From Bacillota bacterium (GTDB lineage Bacteria; Bacillota; UBA4882; UBA8346), in assembly GCA_023435565.1 (NCBI GenBank), contig JAEYRN010000048.1, positions 1-64,000 on the forward strand: 64,000 nt of DNA, given 5' to 3'. Both the position numbers and the translations under genes were made by a program. How positions within the stretch are numbered: the stretch's first letter is position 1; the number at the start of each line of letters is the position of its first letter. Positions 1-8,950 of the stretch are shown in pieces. The notes under the pieces are model-generated. The model worked only from the letters and a program-made list of their open reading frames with translations. It did not search any database and was not told where the DNA came from.

Positions 1-125
1 CTGATATTACGACTAAGACTGGAAAGAAATTATCAAAAATGATTAAAAGTCAACTCGAACAGTGGATTGCTGGTTTGCCTAATTATATCAAGGTTTATCT
101 GCTGATTTCTTGCTGCGAAAGTTGA
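1..125 (+). CDS. Possible C-terminal tail of a gene cut by the window edge
   Basis: An open frame enters from the left edge and stops at TGA 123-125. It encodes about 40 residues ending in LLISCCES. I recognise no family. The 231 bases that follow have no gene and hold the promoter of the next gene. It could be a chance open frame; the upstream sequence would decide. Confidence 0.2.
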   Translation, partial: DITTKTGKKLSKMIKSQLEQWIAGLPNYIKVYLLISCCES

Positions 126-261
126 GATATTAAAATAAACATTGATAATCCAAATTCTTATAATATTTTATCTATTACCTTTATTTTCCCTTCTTCAGTA
201 GAAACTTTTTCTATCTTATGGAAAATAAAATCTGACGAAGGTAGAGATATTAGTTGGATAG

Positions 262-304
262 TTGTGAAATCGTTGACAATTCACAAATCGTTATGATACG
301 ATTT
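262..304 (+). promoter_or_regulatory. Promoter with two operator-like inverted repeats, upstream of the esterase
   Basis: A -35 TTGACA (273-278) and a -10 TACGAT (297-302) are 18 bases apart. An inverted repeat TTGTGAA/TTCACAA (262-268/280-286) surrounds the -35, and AAATCGT/ACGATTT (285-291/298-304) covers the -10. Dyads over both promoter boxes suggest repression by a dimeric regulator. The regulator is unknown. Confidence 0.5.
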
Positions 305-356
305 TTAAAAATCAATTATAATATGATGAATATTATTGTTCCAGGGAGCGTTCCAA

Positions 357-1364
357 ATGAAAAAAACAGAAAACAATTGGCGGCGTATACCCGCTGATTG
401 TCCCGACATTTATTATATCGGGAGAATTGATAATCATAATCCCAAAGCGCCGGTATTAATCTGGCAAGGTACCGAAATACGCGCCAATTTTACCGGGAAA
501 TCTATCGGTTTTAGATTCTCCGATGCCTGGGGCGAGAATTATTTCAATGTAATCATCGATAGCAAGATTAATTTCCTGAAGCTCAAGAAAAGGGGCTCTC
601 ATGATTATCTGCTTGCTGAAGCTTTACCCGAAGGGATCCACAACCTAATTCTTTTTAAACGTACTGAACCAATGTTTGGAAGTGCGGTATTTCGCGGCCT
701 GATCCTGGAGAAAGGAGCCGAACTCTGCCCCAAACCGGAACCGCTTCCTTTAAAAATCGAATTTTATGGCGATTCGATAACCGCTGGGGCTTGCAATGAA
801 GATCCCGGGGATGATCAATACGACGATCATTCGACCCATAACAACTATCTGTCTTACGCCGCCATCACAGCACGAAATCTTAATGCGGAGTATTTCAATA
901 TTGCCGTTAGCGGGACCGGCTTATGTTATAGTTGGAACCCCGTACTTATGCCGGAAGTATACGATAAGCTATATCCGGATAAATCAAGCGCAAAATATTC
1001 ATTTCGAGGAAGAAAACCGGATATCGTAGTAATCAATCTCGGTCAAAACGATTATGGTTATCCTAAGTCCATTGAAAAACCTTTTCCTTCGGCATATCAG
1101 GAAAAGTATGTAGAATTTGTTCGTAACATTCGAAATTTATACCCCAACGCAGCTATTGTCTGTGTTATTGGAGGAATGTATGGCTATCAAGAGTCCGCAG
1201 AATTCCGAAATGCATTCGGGAATGCGATTGTTGAGTTAAAGAATAACGATCAACGACTCTATTCTTATGTTTTTACCGCATTCACCGAATCTCATCCCAG
1301 AGTAGATACTCATATCAAACTTGCCGCAGAACTAACTTCCTTTCTAAAAGAACATGTGATTTAA
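357..1364 (+). CDS. CE2-like SGNH/GDSL-family carbohydrate esterase
   Basis: 335 aa. The N-terminal ~120 residues, with an IGRIDNHNP segment, match the jelly-roll module that precedes the hydrolase in carbohydrate esterase family 2. An SGNH hydrolase domain follows: block I FYGDSITAGA with nucleophile Ser140, an LGQND block III near 230, and SHP with likely catalytic His313. The residue three before that His is Thr instead of the usual Asp, consistent with the Ser-His dyad described for CE2. There is no signal peptide, so it probably deacetylates sugars inside the cell. I chose ATG 357 because AGGGAG lies 8 bases upstream; a TTG at 336 would add 7 residues but lacks a ribosome site. The exact substrate is unknown. 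Confidence 0.8.
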   Translation: MKKTENNWRRIPADCPDIYYIGRIDNHNPKAPVLIWQGTEIRANFTGKSIGFRFSDAWGENYFNVIIDSKINFLKLKKRGSHDYLLAEALPEGIHNLILFKRTEPMFGSAVFRGLILEKGAELCPKPEPLPLKIEFYGDSITAGACNEDPGDDQYDDHSTHNNYLSYAAITARNLNAEYFNIAVSGTGLCYSWNPVLMPEVYDKLYPDKSSAKYSFRGRKPDIVVINLGQNDYGYPKSIEKPFPSAYQEKYVEFVRNIRNLYPNAAIVCVIGGMYGYQESAEFRNAFGNAIVELKNNDQRLYSYVFTAFTESHPRVDTHIKLAAELTSFLKEHVI

Positions 1365-1379
1365 TAAAATACAGCCCAT

Positions 1380-3227
1380 TTATAATAATATATTTACCCG
1401 GTATTCCTTAAGCCAGAAATCAGTCTGTATTAAGTAAGCCAGCATTTGCGGGCCGGTCATTAATTGCCCGAACCATGGTTGGCCGGAGGCCTTACCACCA
1501 TAGGAGACTAAATCACTTAGACTATCCATATTCAGCAAAGGGCGTAAGGGTGAAGCGGCTTGTTCCAATCTATGAAATAAGTTTTGTTTTACTTCATGAA
1601 AATAATTGGGATTATGGGTTTTAGGATATGGACTTTTTTTTCTGGTCAGTATTTCTCTGGGGAGAATACCTCTTAAAGCCCGCCGTAGGATCCCTTTCCC
1701 CAGACCGTCACAGGTTTTCATGGCCCAAGGGATATTCCAAACATACTCCACCAATCGGTGGTCACAAAATGGTACCCGTACTTCCAAACCGCAAGCCATA
1801 CTCATCCGGTCTTTGCGATCCAGTAAGGTAGCTAGAAACCACATTTGATTAAGATAAAAAAGTTCTCTCCTCCTAGCTTCCTCTGGCCCTTCCCCCTCTA
1901 ATCTCGGTACTTCAAGAGTGGTTTGCCGATACCGTTCGGCTACGTATTCCAACGGTCGAATCTTCTTAACCAGATTAGGATTTAAAATTTTAACCCTGTC
2001 GGATAAACCGTTTAACCAAGGGAAAGAATCCCTTATTAAGCTTTCTTGTTTGTGAAACCAAGGATAGCCTCCGAAAATTTCATCAGCTGATTCCCCGGAA
2101 ATCCCTACGGTCACATTCTTTTTAATTTCCCGACAAAAAAGTAGCAATGATGAGTCTACATCAGCCATGCCCGGTAAATCCCTGGCACGGGTTGCATCCT
2201 CCAATGAAGAAGTCAATTGCGGTGTATCAATGGTAACATAATGGTGTTTTGTGCCCAAATAGTCGGACATCATCTTTATCCATGGTGCATCAGTATCCGG
2301 TTGGAAGGTCGAGGGGCGAAAAAAACGATTATTATCGACAAAATCTACTGAATAAGTCTGAAGGTAGCCTCTTCCGGTATTAGCGAGATGTTCTGCGGCT
2401 ATTGCCGAAATTGCGCTGGAATCCAAACCGCCCGATAGCAATGTACAAATCGGAACATCGGCAACCAACTGTCTTTTCACGGCATCGCTTAGTAAATACT
2501 TAACCTTAGCCGCAGTAGTCTCCAGATCGTCCTGGTGAGGATGGCTGGCTAGTTTCCAATATTGATGGAGCGATAATCCCTTTCTTCCATAGTTCAAAGA
2601 AAAACCGCCCCGTAATTCCCGAACCCCTCGGAATACTCCGTGTCCCGGAGTCCGGGAAGGACCTAAGGCAAAAATCTCCGCCAGTCCTTCTTCATCAATT
2701 TCTGCCGGGACTAACGGATGGCAAAGCAGTGCTTTTAGTTCCGACGCAAACAGGAGACCGCCTTCCCTTTCCGTATAAAATAATGGTTTTACGCCCAACC
2801 GGTCCCGGGCCATAAAAAGTTCTTGTTTGTTTTCTCTCCAAACGGCAAACGCATAAATGCCGTTTAAGCGTTCCACGCACTCTTCTCCCCATTGGATAAA
2901 GGAGATTAATAGAACTTCAGTATCGGAATGTCCTTGAAAATGATATCCGTAACCGATCAGCTCCCTGCGAAGCTCATCAGTATTATATAATTCCCCGTTA
3001 TATATCAGACAATATTTTTCACCACAGCACTCCCGTGTCATTGGTTGGCCTCCCCCTTCAGGGTCGACTACAATCAGCCGCCGGTGCCCAAGGGCAGCCT
3101 TTTTTGAGAGCCAAAAGTCTTCGGCATCCGGCCCTCGGGGGGTCAATTTATCAACCATCTTTTTGAGCAAGTCTTCTTTGGTCTCCAGATCTTGTTCCCA
3201 ATTAATCCATCCTGCTATTCCACACAT
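1380..3227 (-). CDS. asnB: Asparagine synthase (glutamine-hydrolysing)
   Basis: 615 aa, the normal length for AsnB. It makes asparagine from aspartate, ATP and glutamine in the cytoplasm. It begins MCGIAGW, so Cys2 becomes the N-terminal nucleophile of the class-II glutaminase domain (residues ~2-200) once Met is removed. The synthetase domain carries the pyrophosphate loop LLSGGLDSSAIS near 260. I use ATG 3227, with GGAG 9 bases upstream, because a GTG one codon earlier would put Cys at position 3 and block activation. It lies last downstream of the glutamate synthase genes but after a strong terminator, so it is probably transcribed separately. Confidence 0.93.
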   Translation of the reverse strand: MCGIAGWINWEQDLETKEDLLKKMVDKLTPRGPDAEDFWLSKKAALGHRRLIVVDPEGGGQPMTRECCGEKYCLIYNGELYNTDELRRELIGYGYHFQGHSDTEVLLISFIQWGEECVERLNGIYAFAVWRENKQELFMARDRLGVKPLFYTEREGGLLFASELKALLCHPLVPAEIDEEGLAEIFALGPSRTPGHGVFRGVRELRGGFSLNYGRKGLSLHQYWKLASHPHQDDLETTAAKVKYLLSDAVKRQLVADVPICTLLSGGLDSSAISAIAAEHLANTGRGYLQTYSVDFVDNNRFFRPSTFQPDTDAPWIKMMSDYLGTKHHYVTIDTPQLTSSLEDATRARDLPGMADVDSSLLLFCREIKKNVTVGISGESADEIFGGYPWFHKQESLIRDSFPWLNGLSDRVKILNPNLVKKIRPLEYVAERYRQTTLEVPRLEGEGPEEARRRELFYLNQMWFLATLLDRKDRMSMACGLEVRVPFCDHRLVEYVWNIPWAMKTCDGLGKGILRRALRGILPREILTRKKSPYPKTHNPNYFHEVKQNLFHRLEQAASPLRPLLNMDSLSDLVSYGGKASGQPWFGQLMTGPQMLAYLIQTDFWLKEYRVNILL

Positions 3228-3364
3228 CACATTTCACTCCTATCCAAAAATTGATCATTTGAAACCGAATTTCGTGGGCGTACTTGTTATCGTAATGCGA
3301 TTCATATTGTCGTGTCGAAAAGACGATTACGAGTACGAGCAACGCTTCGCTGAGCACAAACACG

Positions 3365-3407
3365 ATAAAAACAAAACGGGAGGGCCTGTACTATCCCCTC
3401 CCGTTTT
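3365..3407 (-). terminator. Rho-independent terminator of the glutamate synthase operon
   Basis: A perfect 12-bp stem (3373-3384 with 3396-3407, arm AAAACGGGAGGG) with an 11-base loop is followed on the minus strand by TTTTGTTTTT. It sits just after the mini-ORF, separating the operon from asnB. Confidence 0.85.
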
Positions 3408-3412
3408 CGGTC

Positions 3413-3499
3413 TTAATAAAGACCAAGGTAATTTTCTATTTCCCAATCATATTTTCCCTCAACAGATTTAATGATCTCGATTTTAGTTGAATTTTTCAT
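3413..3499 (-). CDS. 28-aa mini-ORF resembling the C-terminal end of glutamine synthetase
   Basis: It encodes 28 residues ending YDWEIENYLGLY. Type-I glutamine synthetases often end in a similar WE-x2-YL segment. It lies between the GXGXG gene and the operon terminator, so it is co-transcribed. A GGAGG sits unusually far upstream of the ATG, with the hairpin CCGCTTT-AA-AAAGCGG in between that could bring the two together. The frame is also open upstream into the 3' end of the previous gene. It may be a relic of a deleted glnA, a regulatory peptide, or chance. The resemblance is by eye. Confidence 0.4.
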   Translation of the reverse strand: MKNSTKIEIIKSVEGKYDWEIENYLGLY

Positions 3500-3558
3500 T
3501 TTACACCCGCTTTTTAAAGCGGATTTCACCTCCCATAAACTAATTTTCTTGATTAGCT

Positions 3559-4287
3559 CTAATGGGCGTATAACTTACTGTATGGACGTTTGTTTTTCGG
3601 AGTTAACTTAAGAAAAGGCGAATTGATGATAATCTCGGGATCCAATTCAAAAGTACTCAAATAACTTCGTAATTCAGGAACGGACTCCATCACTTCCCGT
3701 CCTGAAATTTCGGTTCGTTCGACCTCGGGGGCTAAAAGTTCCTCGGGAATCCGTCCGCGCAAATAAATCACACCGCCGTGCATTCCGGTTCCAGTGTATC
3801 GCCCGACAGGGGGTTTGGAATTATCGAGACCAAGTACAATAATGGTTCCTCCAGCCATATACTCACCTAGAAAATCACCGCTGCGGCCTTTGATAATAAT
3901 ACAGGGTTGTCGTTCGCCGAAAGCTTTCATATGAATACCGCAACGATAACCGGCATTTCCTCCGATCCAAAGTTTACCGCCGCGCATGGCATAGCCCGCA
4001 ATATCGCCTGCATTACCATGGATTTGAATTTTGCCGCTATTCATGGTATTCCCGGCCCCGTCCTGGACATTACCATGTGAAATAATATCCAGTTCTTCGG
4101 CAAAAGCCGCCAGATTATTACCGATAGTTCCCCAAAGTTTCAATTGCAGATTACCCCGAAGACCGGCGCCTATATAACGTTGACCGTTAACATTTATTAT
4201 TTCCATTGATTTTTGCTTCTTTTGAGAATCGCGTATTTGCTGGTTTAATTCTCTATAACTAAGCTCAGTGGCATCAATTTTCAACAT
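3559..4287 (-). CDS. GXGXG-domain subunit of split glutamate synthase (GltB domain 3)
   Basis: 242 aa. It corresponds to the C-terminal beta-helix domain of the large glutamate synthase subunit (COG0070/GlxC family), encoded here as a separate protein. Repeated glycine turns are visible through residues 60-200, for example GNAGDIAG, GNAGYRCG and GRSGDFLG. The domain is thought to be structural, holding the amidotransferase and FMN domains together. The start has AAGGAGG 6 bases upstream. It is the last full subunit gene of the five-gene operon, 27 bases after the FAD reductase gene. Confidence 0.88.
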   Translation of the reverse strand: MLKIDATELSYRELNQQIRDSQKKQKSMEIINVNGQRYIGAGLRGNLQLKLWGTIGNNLAAFAEELDIISHGNVQDGAGNTMNSGKIQIHGNAGDIAGYAMRGGKLWIGGNAGYRCGIHMKAFGERQPCIIIKGRSGDFLGEYMAGGTIIVLGLDNSKPPVGRYTGTGMHGGVIYLRGRIPEELLAPEVERTEISGREVMESVPELRSYLSTFELDPEIIINSPFLKLTPKNKRPYSKLYAH

Positions 4288-4314
4288 TTGTTTCCTCCTT
4301 CCCGCTCAAACCGA

Positions 4315-5583
4315 TTATAAATTTGATGCCTTATCTCCAAGGTAGTCATTCCAGAAATCACTTGGTAGATCGATTATTTCACATCCGCAGCGTAGTCTTT
4401 CTTTCCCACCCGGAATGGATTTTTGGGTAAGGATCAAATCCCTTAGTAATCCTGCGCCTTGATGGTCATTAATGAGAATAGCGCCGGTAAGACAGTCTCC
4501 GTTCCAATATAAAATCCGCCGCCGCCATCTTCCGCCTATTTCTTCAGTTTGAGTGATTTCCCCACTCCGTTCCAAAACCCGGCCTATGGTCATCACCGAC
4601 AGATCTAAAAGTTGGAGTGAATTGAAAGAGAGGCCTCCCTGACTGCGTTCTTTTCCTCCGGCCATATTGGCGCCGGCAATAGCCCCTTGGCGGGCGGCAT
4701 CCGGCAGGATGGCATTGACCCGCTCTTCGCCGGTTAATAAATCCCGTTCTTCGGCGACGTCACCTGCAGCATAGATGTTCTTAATGCTGGTTTCCATAAA
4801 TTCATTGACTAAAATACCGCGCCCGGTTTTAAGGTCCGTCCCCTTGGTCAATCCTAGGGCCGGACGAACGCCGATAGCCATTATTAAAAGATCTGTTTTT
4901 AACTTGCCTCCGCTTGTAATGGTAATCAGCCGGGAACCGTCAGACTCGGTTTCCACTTCGGTTATTGTATTGCCCAGCATAAAAGTAATCCCGTCTTGCT
5001 CCATTCTGCTTTGGACCAGAGCAGCCGCGATAGGTGGAAGAATACTCCCTAATATCTGGTTTGCCAATTCTAGAACGATAACCTTCACCCCACATCTGGA
5101 TAAAGATTCCGCCGCTTTTAAACCGATCAGTCCTCCACCGACAATGACCGCCTGTTTGCCCGGACGAATCACTTTTTTAATATCTCTCACATCGGATAGA
5201 CGTGTATATCCGAAATAAATATCCGGAGTAAGACCCGGTACGGACGGTATAATCGGTTCACCCCCACAAGCCACCAACAAACGATCGAAAGGAACCGGTT
5301 CTCCGGAAGAGACTATAACCTGTTTCTTTTGGGGGTCAATTCCCGTTGCAGTTACACCGCTTAAAAGTCGGATATCATTCTTTCGGTAAAAATCTTCCGG
5401 CCGGTAAAAAAGGTCCTGCGAAGAGATTTTTTCCTCCAACCAATATGAGATTAAAGGCGGACCATATACGTGTTCGTTTTCTCGGGCAATGACAGTCACT
5501 GAACCGGTCTTATCATGAGCACGAAGGGCTTCGATAGCATGGACCGCCGCAATTGAATTACCGATTATCACATGCCTCATCAT
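4315..5583 (-). CDS. FAD-dependent pyridine nucleotide-disulfide oxidoreductase, glutamate synthase-associated
   Basis: 422 aa. Two Rossmann motifs are visible: an FAD-binding segment at the N-terminus (VIIGNSIAAVHAIEAL) and the NAD(P)H site IVGGGLIGLKAAESL near 150. IYAAGDVAE near 275 is the second FAD contact typical of this family. The first motif has Asn-Ser where GxGxxG usually has Gly. In this cluster it probably passes electrons from NAD(P)H through the polyferredoxin to the glutamate synthase core, standing in for GltD. It follows the ferredoxin gene by one base, so the two are translationally coupled. A related nitrite reductase-like role is possible, but the neighbours favour glutamate synthase. 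Confidence 0.82.
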   Translation of the reverse strand: MMRHVIIGNSIAAVHAIEALRAHDKTGSVTVIARENEHVYGPPLISYWLEEKISSQDLFYRPEDFYRKNDIRLLSGVTATGIDPQKKQVIVSSGEPVPFDRLLVACGGEPIIPSVPGLTPDIYFGYTRLSDVRDIKKVIRPGKQAVIVGGGLIGLKAAESLSRCGVKVIVLELANQILGSILPPIAAALVQSRMEQDGITFMLGNTITEVETESDGSRLITITSGGKLKTDLLIMAIGVRPALGLTKGTDLKTGRGILVNEFMETSIKNIYAAGDVAEERDLLTGEERVNAILPDAARQGAIAGANMAGGKERSQGGLSFNSLQLLDLSVMTIGRVLERSGEITQTEEIGGRWRRRILYWNGDCLTGAILINDHQGAGLLRDLILTQKSIPGGKERLRCGCEIIDLPSDFWNDYLGDKASNL

Positions 5584-5584
5584 T

Positions 5585-6040
5585 TCAAGCCTCCTTTCTT
5601 TCAGTGAAAATTAAGGCACGATTGGGACAATGTTCTACACAGGCAGGGGTCTCAAGATTCTGACAAAGATCGCATTTTATGGCCTTTTTCTTTCCACTAA
5701 TATATCCGGGATGAACCGCGCTATTGGGACAGGCCAAAACACAACTTAAACAACCGACACACTTACTCTCTTCACAACTAACGATACCGGTAACCGAGTC
5801 TTTAACCATGGCTCCCGAAATACAAGCCTTTACACACTCAGGATCATCGCAATGCCGGCATTGAACGGCGAAAGAATGAGGCGCCTTCTCTTGTACCCTG
5901 ACTCGGGCCGGCGAGACATCTTCCGGTCCGGCATGATACAGGGCAACCAGATCTTCGTAACCGGAATGGGCTAACCGGCAATATAATTCACACAAATGAC
6001 AATTGATACAGTTTTTTTCGATTGCGTAAACTTTGCGCAC
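5585..6040 (-). CDS. 4Fe-4S polyferredoxin-type electron transfer protein
   Basis: 151 aa. Four cysteine clusters are visible: CINCHLCELYC (~11-21), CRHCDDPECVKAC (~61-73), CVGCLSCVLACP (~93-104) and CDLCQNLETPACVEHCP (~124-140). This is the HycB/NuoG-like pattern of a protein holding about four [4Fe-4S] clusters. It probably wires the FAD oxidoreductase to the FMN/ferredoxin core subunit encoded just upstream. Spacing to both neighbours is 1-3 bases, as in a tight operon. Confidence 0.85.
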   Translation of the reverse strand: MRKVYAIEKNCINCHLCELYCRLAHSGYEDLVALYHAGPEDVSPARVRVQEKAPHSFAVQCRHCDDPECVKACISGAMVKDSVTGIVSCEESKCVGCLSCVLACPNSAVHPGYISGKKKAIKCDLCQNLETPACVEHCPNRALIFTERKEA

Positions 6041-6043
6041 CGT

Positions 6044-7633
6044 TTACATCCCCTCTCCGGCGTGTTTTATACCCAATTGTTCCAATTCGACTGAATTAAG
6101 CCCGACGCCGCAAAGGTGTAACCGATTACCGCGCAAGCTTTCAAGCGAGTTAATACCCATACCGCCCATCATTTCCTTAATCTCATGAGTCCAACCGTGA
6201 ATTAAATTCTGTAACCTCTCTGCGGCAATATCCGGATTGACTCCTCTGGTTTTATATGGGTCTTGGGTTGTAATTCCCCAACTGCATTTCCCGGTATAAC
6301 ATTGTTGGCAAAGACGGCAGCCAATAGCTATTAGTGCTGCGGTAGCAATATAAACCGCATCCGCCCCAAGCGCAATGGCTTTCAATACGTCCGCACTACA
6401 ACGAAATCCGCCTGCCGCTATTACAGACACCTGATTTCGAAGTCCCTCGTGACGTAGTCGTTCGTCCACTACAGCCAGAGCAATCTCGATCGGAATGCCT
6501 ACATTATTACGAATCATAGTAGGAGCCGCTCCGGTCCCGCCTCGAAAACCGTCAATGGCAATGATATCAGCCCCGGCCCGGGCAGCGCCGGTCGCAATGG
6601 CCGCGACGTTATGCACTGCGGAAATTTTTACGGATACCGGTTTTTCATAATTGGTAGCTTCTTTTAAAGTAAAAATCAGTTGGCGCAAATCCTCAATTGA
6701 GTATATGTCATGATGAGGAGCTGGAGAAATCGCGTCGGAACCCACCGGAATCATACGGGTACTGGAGATCCCTTCCGTTACTTTCTCTCCCGGTAAATGT
6801 CCACCGATACCCGGTTTTGCGCCTTGACCGATTTTAATCTCAATTATCCGTCCGGCATTAAGGTAATCCAGATCAACCCCAAAACGCCCGGAAGCGACTT
6901 GAACGATAGCATTTGAACTATATTCCTTTAAATCATGGTGAAGTCCACCTTCACCGGTATTCCACAAAATCCCGCATTCCTTGGCGGCCCGAGCCAAGGC
7001 CATACTAACAGGCAGACTAATCGAGCCGAAAGACATTGCCGAAAAAAGCAATGGTGTCTCCAGCTTTACCGGTGGAGCAAGCGGGTAATCGTTTCCCGGT
7101 CTATCCTTCCCGGTTTTCAAGCCGTCTCTATCGACTGTGGTTTTAGCAGTTGCTTGGTAGGAATCACCTTTCTTCACAACCTCTAGCCGATTAGGCTTTG
7201 CCCCCAAGTATGTTCTGGTTTCCATTGGTTCCCGTAATGGGTCAATCGGAGGGTTCGTCACCTGACTGGCATTGATTAGCATATGGTCAAAATATACGGG
7301 ATATTGAAAATCGTTTCCCATTCCGCTTAGTAATACTCCACCGGATTCAGCTTGTTTGTTAATATTGGCGATATGTCCGGAACCCCAATAACTATTATCC
7401 TTATAGGTAACATCGTTCTTTTTAATCTTTAAACAACCGGTAGGGCAAAACAATACACAACGCTGACAAGCCACACAATTTCGGTCACAGCTTAGCATAC
7501 GATCATTTTTTTCATCATAATGGTGTGCATCGAAACCGCACTGACGCTCACAAACCCGGCAACGTATACACTTCTCTTCATCTCTATCTATGACAAACTC
7601 ATGGGTGGCTAATGAGAACTTTTGGTCTTTCAT
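6044..7633 (-). CDS. Glutamate synthase FMN-binding core with N-terminal ferredoxin domain (GltB domain 2)
   Basis: 529 aa. Residues ~15-70 form a double [4Fe-4S] ferredoxin (CIRCRVCERQC, CVACQRCVLFCP). The rest is the FMN (beta/alpha)8 barrel that joins 2-oxoglutarate and ammonia (PF01645): GIGGHLPGEK, DGFRGGTGAAPT, and the iron-sulfur binding segment CRLCQQCYTGKC near 450. This is the archaeal/clostridial split form, with the amidotransferase and GXGXG domains on separate genes. The start overlaps the end of the amidotransferase gene by 4 bases. Confidence 0.92.
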   Translation of the reverse strand: MKDQKFSLATHEFVIDRDEEKCIRCRVCERQCGFDAHHYDEKNDRMLSCDRNCVACQRCVLFCPTGCLKIKKNDVTYKDNSYWGSGHIANINKQAESGGVLLSGMGNDFQYPVYFDHMLINASQVTNPPIDPLREPMETRTYLGAKPNRLEVVKKGDSYQATAKTTVDRDGLKTGKDRPGNDYPLAPPVKLETPLLFSAMSFGSISLPVSMALARAAKECGILWNTGEGGLHHDLKEYSSNAIVQVASGRFGVDLDYLNAGRIIEIKIGQGAKPGIGGHLPGEKVTEGISSTRMIPVGSDAISPAPHHDIYSIEDLRQLIFTLKEATNYEKPVSVKISAVHNVAAIATGAARAGADIIAIDGFRGGTGAAPTMIRNNVGIPIEIALAVVDERLRHEGLRNQVSVIAAGGFRCSADVLKAIALGADAVYIATAALIAIGCRLCQQCYTGKCSWGITTQDPYKTRGVNPDIAAERLQNLIHGWTHEIKEMMGGMGINSLESLRGNRLHLCGVGLNSVELEQLGIKHAGEGM

Positions 7634-8733
7634 GCTGCTCCCACCTTTCGAAGAGGATTGGAGATACGGCTGATAACCGGTTCGCCACCTTCCGGAAACC
7701 AGATTTCATCTAATTTAGGACAAGCCGCTTTTAAAGCTGCTTCTTCACTAGCGACCAACAGTAAGTCGCCCTTTTTCCCCGCGGCTAGTGAGCGAAGTTT
7801 AATCCTATCGTTTAACGCCATCATTCCGCCATTATAACCGATAATAATTGAAAATGGGCCGTTAAAGAGTAAGCTGCCGTATGTAATCCGCAGCTGTGTA
7901 AAGAAATCTCTTTCCATCGGTTCCATTCGGTCAATTTCTTCCCAGAACGGCGGGGCGAAAATCCTGGCTACTACTTCCATGGGTAAATGTTGTCGCCGGT
8001 TTAAAAGGTCCACCGCATAGGCTATTGCTTCCGAGTCGGTCTGGAGTGTCATTTCATAGTCAAACATCTCCAAGTAGCTCCGGTTGGCGCCATAAGAAGA
8101 TACTTCTCCATTATGCACCAATGCGTAATCTAACAAGCCGAAGGGATGCGCCCCTCCCCACCAACCCGGAGTATTTGTAGGAAAGCGTCCATGGGCTAAC
8201 CATAGATAACCTTGATATTCGTCTAAACGATAAAATTCGGCTATTTCATCGGGATATGCAGCCCCTTTAAATACTCCCATGTTTTGTCCGCTGGAAATAA
8301 CATAGGCCCCGGTTAGGTGAGAATTGATCTTCATCACCAGTTCCATGATGATCTGTTTTTGTTCCGAATCATCATCGGCCTTTTCCGGTTCGACAAAATA
8401 ACGCCAAACCTCGGGAGAACGCTTTAGTAGGTGCTCACGTACGGGAATTGGTTCCGCTAAGGTAACCCGGCAAAGTTTTTTGATAGTTTGCTCCGCTTCC
8501 GACCGTGCTGTATCGTCTTCATATAAGATATGCAGCGCGAAAAGTTCCGCAAATTCCGGATAAATTCCATATGCAGCGAAACCACCGCCTAACCCGTTGG
8601 ACCTTTCCCGCATACAATCTATTGAATGAATAATCATTTCAGCATCAATTCTTTTTCCTTTCTGATGCATGACACCACTAATGGCGCAACCTGACGGGAT
8701 ACGGGTATTTCCTTCTCTTCGGCATTTAATCAT
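7630..8733 (-). CDS. Class-II glutamine amidotransferase subunit of split glutamate synthase (GltB domain 1)
   Basis: 367 aa. A GATase-2 domain with CAISG at residue 16 and the downstream signature HNGEVSSYGANRSYLE. It supplies ammonia from glutamine. The catalytic Cys must become N-terminal, so a 15-residue propeptide ending in Pro-Ser-Gly is implied, as is known for GltB and PurF. I chose ATG 8733, with AAGGAG 8 bases upstream; a GTG three codons earlier overlaps the ribosome site. First gene of the operon, with candidate regulator sites in the gap upstream. Confidence 0.88.
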   Translation of the reverse strand: MIKCRREGNTRIPSGCAISGVMHQKGKRIDAEMIIHSIDCMRERSNGLGGGFAAYGIYPEFAELFALHILYEDDTARSEAEQTIKKLCRVTLAEPIPVREHLLKRSPEVWRYFVEPEKADDDSEQKQIIMELVMKINSHLTGAYVISSGQNMGVFKGAAYPDEIAEFYRLDEYQGYLWLAHGRFPTNTPGWWGGAHPFGLLDYALVHNGEVSSYGANRSYLEMFDYEMTLQTDSEAIAYAVDLLNRRQHLPMEVVARIFAPPFWEEIDRMEPMERDFFTQLRITYGSLLFNGPFSIIIGYNGGMMALNDRIKLRSLAAGKKGDLLLVASEEAALKAACPKLDEIWFPEGGEPVISRISNPLRKVGAA

Positions 8734-8916
8734 CTGGTTCACTCCTTAGTTGCTCGTTATATTTCATAAATTGTTTTCGTTTTTCATGTCCTTTTTCGAA
8801 GGTTTAATATGGCTTGTTTACCCTTTTGTAATACTTTTCGTTCTGACAAGTAACGATTATTAAATATACTAAGCTGGATCGGATTAAAAATAAATAGATT
8901 ATTCATGATTATACAT

Positions 8917-8950
8917 GTATACACTATAGTTATAACCGTATACGGTATAC
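8917..8950. promoter_or_regulatory. Three GTATAC operator-like sites between the glutamate synthase operon and its divergent GntR gene
   Basis: GTATAC occurs at 8917-8922, 8938-8943 and 8945-8950, within the palindromes TGTATACA and CCGTATACGG. The first two are 21 bases apart, two helical turns, so they lie on the same DNA face. FCD-type GntR proteins commonly bind short palindromes of this kind. Binding by the neighbouring regulator is an inference. Confidence 0.5.

Noticed and set aside
796..1029. 77-aa frame inside the esterase
   Set aside because: Out-of-frame shadow of the SGNH domain.
3241..3364. Palindromic-looking segment between asnB and the terminator
   Set aside because: Only short imperfect repeats around CGTAAT/ATTACG; no convincing riboswitch or binding site.
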